Below are positions 61,640 to 64,000 of a stretch of DNA of 64,000 nucleotides, one piece after another (the first letter of the stretch is position 1; each line of letters opens with the position of its first letter). Both the position numbers and the translations under genes were made by a program. Source of the stretch: Dama dama (taxonomy: Eukaryota; Chordata; Mammalia; Artiodactyla; Cervidae); the NCBI RefSeq assembly GCF_033118175.1, contig NC_083693.1, positions 23,032,481 through 23,096,480 of the forward strand. Reading direction: 5' to 3'. Under the pieces are notes generated by a model. The model was not told the DNA's origin, did no database searches, and worked only from the letters and a program-made list of their open reading frames with translations.

Positions 61640-62105
61640 GGGTGGCTGCACAAGTCTGGAACTCAGAGGAGATGTCTGAGTTGAAGAAGGGAACTTGGGC
61701 AAATTAGCACACAGGTGGGAATTAAGCTGCAACGTCGCTGAGATGCCCAAAGAGGGATGTCAGGGGAGCAGAGAACAGGGCCTGGGGCCAGCTTTGAGGA
61801 CACCAGCGTTTAGTGGTTCCATGGAAGAAAATGAACATATAAAGGGGACAGAAGGAGAGACTAGAGATGCAGAGAGAGTTGCAGAGAGCATAGCATCATT
61901 CATGGAGGCCACAGGAAGAATGAATTTCAAGCAGGGCATCTTGCTCTCCTAAGAGAAAGAGGTAAGGAAAGATGAGGAATGAAAGACGTCTGCTAAACTT
62001 AGCAATGTGAAGTCATGAGTAAGTTTAGGAAGTGCTGTTTCAGTCAGGAGCTGGGCTGGTAAAGTCGAAGAGAGAGTGGGAAGAGAGAAGGAACAGAAAT
62101 GCTTC
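61640..62105 (+). mobile_element. L2 LINE relic
   Basis: The purine-rich 'gaaggagagactagagatgc', 'agcatcattcatggaggcca' and 'aagaatgaatttcaagcagg' pattern resembles the L2 internal 3' region. Strongly diverged. Confidence 0.5.
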
Positions 62106-62379
62106 TGGGAAGGTGCTAACAGGGACTGGAATGACTCCACTGTGGGGCTTGGTTAGCCCCACTCCCCTACTTCCTGCCAGGAATCTGGATGTCATGGCTG
62201 GTGGGACAGCAGCCCTTTTGGGATTTCAAGGAGGAGGAGTCCTAGAGGCCTCAATTCCAGCACCTTAGGCTGCTGAACTAGCCCTGACTCTCACTCACCT
62301 CTGGGTATTTCTTTTCATGGGGAAAATAAAATTGTGTTGTTTGCAGCTAAAGATAATTTGTAACTGATAGAGCAATGTC

Positions 62380-62760
62380 ACCTGCCTTATCTCATTTAAT
62401 CCCCATCATGGCTTTTTGAGGTAGTGGGATTACTATTCCTATATTATGGACAAAGAGACCTAAGCACAGAGAAGTTAAGACCATGGCATATGTGTGCTAA
62501 GTCACTTCAGTTGTGTCTGACTGTTTGTGACCCTATGGACTCCTCCATCCAGGCTCCTCTGTCCATGGTATTCTTCAGGTAAGAATACTGGAGTGGGTTG
62601 CTATGCCCTCCTCCAGGGGACCTTCCTGACCCAGGGATTGAACCTGTGTCTCTTATGTCTCCTGCATTGGCAGGCGGATTCTTTACCACTAGCACCACCT
62701 GGCTGAGATTTAAAGAGGTTTTCTGACTTAAGACCAGGCTCTTAAGTGCTGCTATGATGT
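62380..62760 (-). mobile_element. MIR SINE, split by Bov-tA
   Basis: 'ttatctcatttaatccccat', 'tttttgaggtagtgggatta' and 'agagacctaagcacagagaa' continue after the SINE as 'gctgagatttaaagaggttt' and 'gaccaggctcttaagtgctg'. Clear antisense MIR order. Confidence 0.75.
62490..62703 (-). mobile_element. Bov-tA SINE nested in MIR
   Basis: Minus-strand copy, 'ctaagtcacttcagttgtgt' to 'actagcaccacctggc'. It breaks the MIR in its core. Confidence 0.93.
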
Positions 62761-62889
62761 GCTTTTTAAACAACTATCTTTGGTGATTTTGTTGTTGTTA
62801 TTATTGCTGCTAGCCATCTCAGACGTCACTGGGAGATGTAGTGGCAATAACCCCATCCTTCTGTGTGTCTCGCTTTGCTCTCATATGAC

Positions 62890-63660
62890 TATCATACTCC
62901 TAACCCTGCTAACACCAGATTGGGGGGTTTACCTCCACCAAGCAAATCTGGGATACCAGCTGGGTGTTCTACCATGTAACTCAATACTGATGCTATCTTC
63001 CAGGAGGTAGCATCAGATCCCATAGGTTAGGGGCCCGGTCCCACAATACTATTCCCCACTCGGGACGTCAATTATGAGTCACAGGTCCCAGGTTAGCCAA
63101 AATTTCTGCCTGTCTTGCCTGTAAATCAGAGTTTCTTACGATCCCCTCCTTGTGTTCAATTAAGTTGCTAGAGTAGCTCACAGAACTCAGGGAAACAAAA
63201 AATACAGAGAAATAGTCAGATGAAGAGATATGCAGGGCGAGATCTGAAAGAGTCCTGAGCGTAGGTGCTTCTATTCCCATGGGGATGGCTTACATTACCC
63301 TCCTGGTATGGATGTGCATACCCACCTGAAATCTCTTCAAATCCTACGTTTGGTAATTTTATGGAGACATGGTCGACTGTGAACTCCATTTCTAATCCTC
63401 TTTCCTCCTCAAGAGGCTTGGGGAGTATGGCTGAAAATTCCAAGCTTCTAATCAAGGCTTGACTTTTCCAGTGACCAGCCCCCTCCAGGACTGCCCAGGA
63501 GCTCACTCAGAGTCACTTCCTTAGAACAAAAGACATTCCTATCACCCAGAAAATCACCAGAGTTTCCGGAGCCCTGTGCCAGGAACTGGGGGCAGAGGCC
63601 AATGCATATACGGATTTTATTACCTCGCAAGGGAATTAATGATAGAATAACACTAAGTCC
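62890..63660 (-). mobile_element. ERVL-type (MLT2-like) LTR
   Basis: Blocks familiar from ERVL LTRs occur in order: 'agagtagctcacagaactca', 'agatgaagagatatgcaggg', 'tccagtgaccagccccctcc', 'agaacaaaagacattcctat' and 'ctgtgccaggaactgggggc'. Short open frames on both strands are not gene-like. Ends are approximate. Confidence 0.55.
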
Positions 63661-64000
63661 CCTTTCAGGGAGGTAGCCTTATAGCTCATACTTCCCAGAA
63701 GCTTTGAAATACCTAATGATTCTGTCTATGCCTCCTCTGTTCCATGTTTGCGGAGATGGTGTAGCTGGTAGGAATACAGAGGTGATGTGGAAGGTAATTT
63801 CTGAAGCTATAATTCTACAGTTCCACTCTAAAGACGCTGTGGTGGAGTTCATATACGAAACAATCCTCCAGCTCAGGATCCCGGGGTGGGGGTGGGGAGA
63901 TGCTGAGATCAGGGAATCAGTACAGTCTGGGAAGGGGATCAAGCTCCATTTCCAGGGCTGTACCCATCCGTCAGGTGCAGTGAGGGGCGTGCACCCTGGG
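63661..64000. other. Single-copy non-coding stretch to window end
   Basis: No recognised repeat or exon. An 87-codon minus-strand frame (63679-63942) has no domain. The window ends here. Confidence 0.35.

Noticed and set aside
1..64000. CRISPR arrays, operons, phage or plasmid features
   Set aside because: No regularly spaced short repeats, no ribosome binding sites and no prokaryotic gene density. The repeat content is that of a ruminant genome.

Overview
This is ruminant nuclear DNA, most likely from a bovid (cattle, bison, sheep or goat type); the species cannot be fixed from the sequence alone. The evidence is the repeat set. I count about 33 copies of the tRNA-Glu-headed Bov-tA/Bov-A SINE, about 30 copies of the older cetartiodactyl CHR SINE, ten 5'-truncated BovB (RTE-clade) LINE fragments and several ruminant L1 3' ends. 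These lie on a background of ancient mammalian L2, MIR, MaLR/ERVL and L1M relics. There are no operons, ribosome binding sites or CRISPR arrays.

I could not recognise a host protein-coding exon or a functional RNA gene. Nearly every open frame above 60 codons is a translation of a SINE or LINE (for example the BovB ORF2 C-terminus at 13267-13815) or runs through a GC-rich minisatellite. The window therefore reads as intergenic or deep-intronic DNA.

Layout. 1-5250: single-copy DNA with an L2 end, an L1 3' end split by a CHR-2, several SINEs, and a CHR plus BovB composite inside one target-site duplication. 5606-6090 and 11391-11799: two solo LTRs of ruminant endogenous retroviruses. 8280-13831: L1M, MIR and two BovB tails. 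15288-20580: a MaLR LTR, SINE-in-SINE nests and a MIR holding two nested CHR-1 copies. 20958-25800: L1 ORF2 remnant and a long degenerate L1M hosting five later insertions. 26035-36715: L2, BovB, a possibly 5'-inverted L1, an L1 nested in a CHR-2, and another L1M. 36750-42210: SINE-dotted single-copy DNA, a homeobox-motif-rich segment (39530-40020), an 81-bp minisatellite and a pair of SINEs sharing extra 5' flank. 42585-44600: L1M, MIR and L1 relics carrying tiny retroposition scars. 45160-49445: the least repetitive part. 49446-50530: an AT-dinucleotide tract with three SINEs. 50650-58870: a minimal L1 insertion, single-copy DNA, an inverted SINE trio, two BovB tails and a U2 snRNA fragment. 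59345-64000: L1M, CHR, L2, MIR and an ERVL-type LTR.

The coherent theme is retrotransposition history, not a gene system. Many insertions keep readable target-site duplications, so relative ages can be ordered. A small set of very short insertions (a U2 fragment of 35 nt, a 30-nt L1 end plus tail, and one or two nearly pure A tails) are the most unusual items. No new multi-gene biological system was found.
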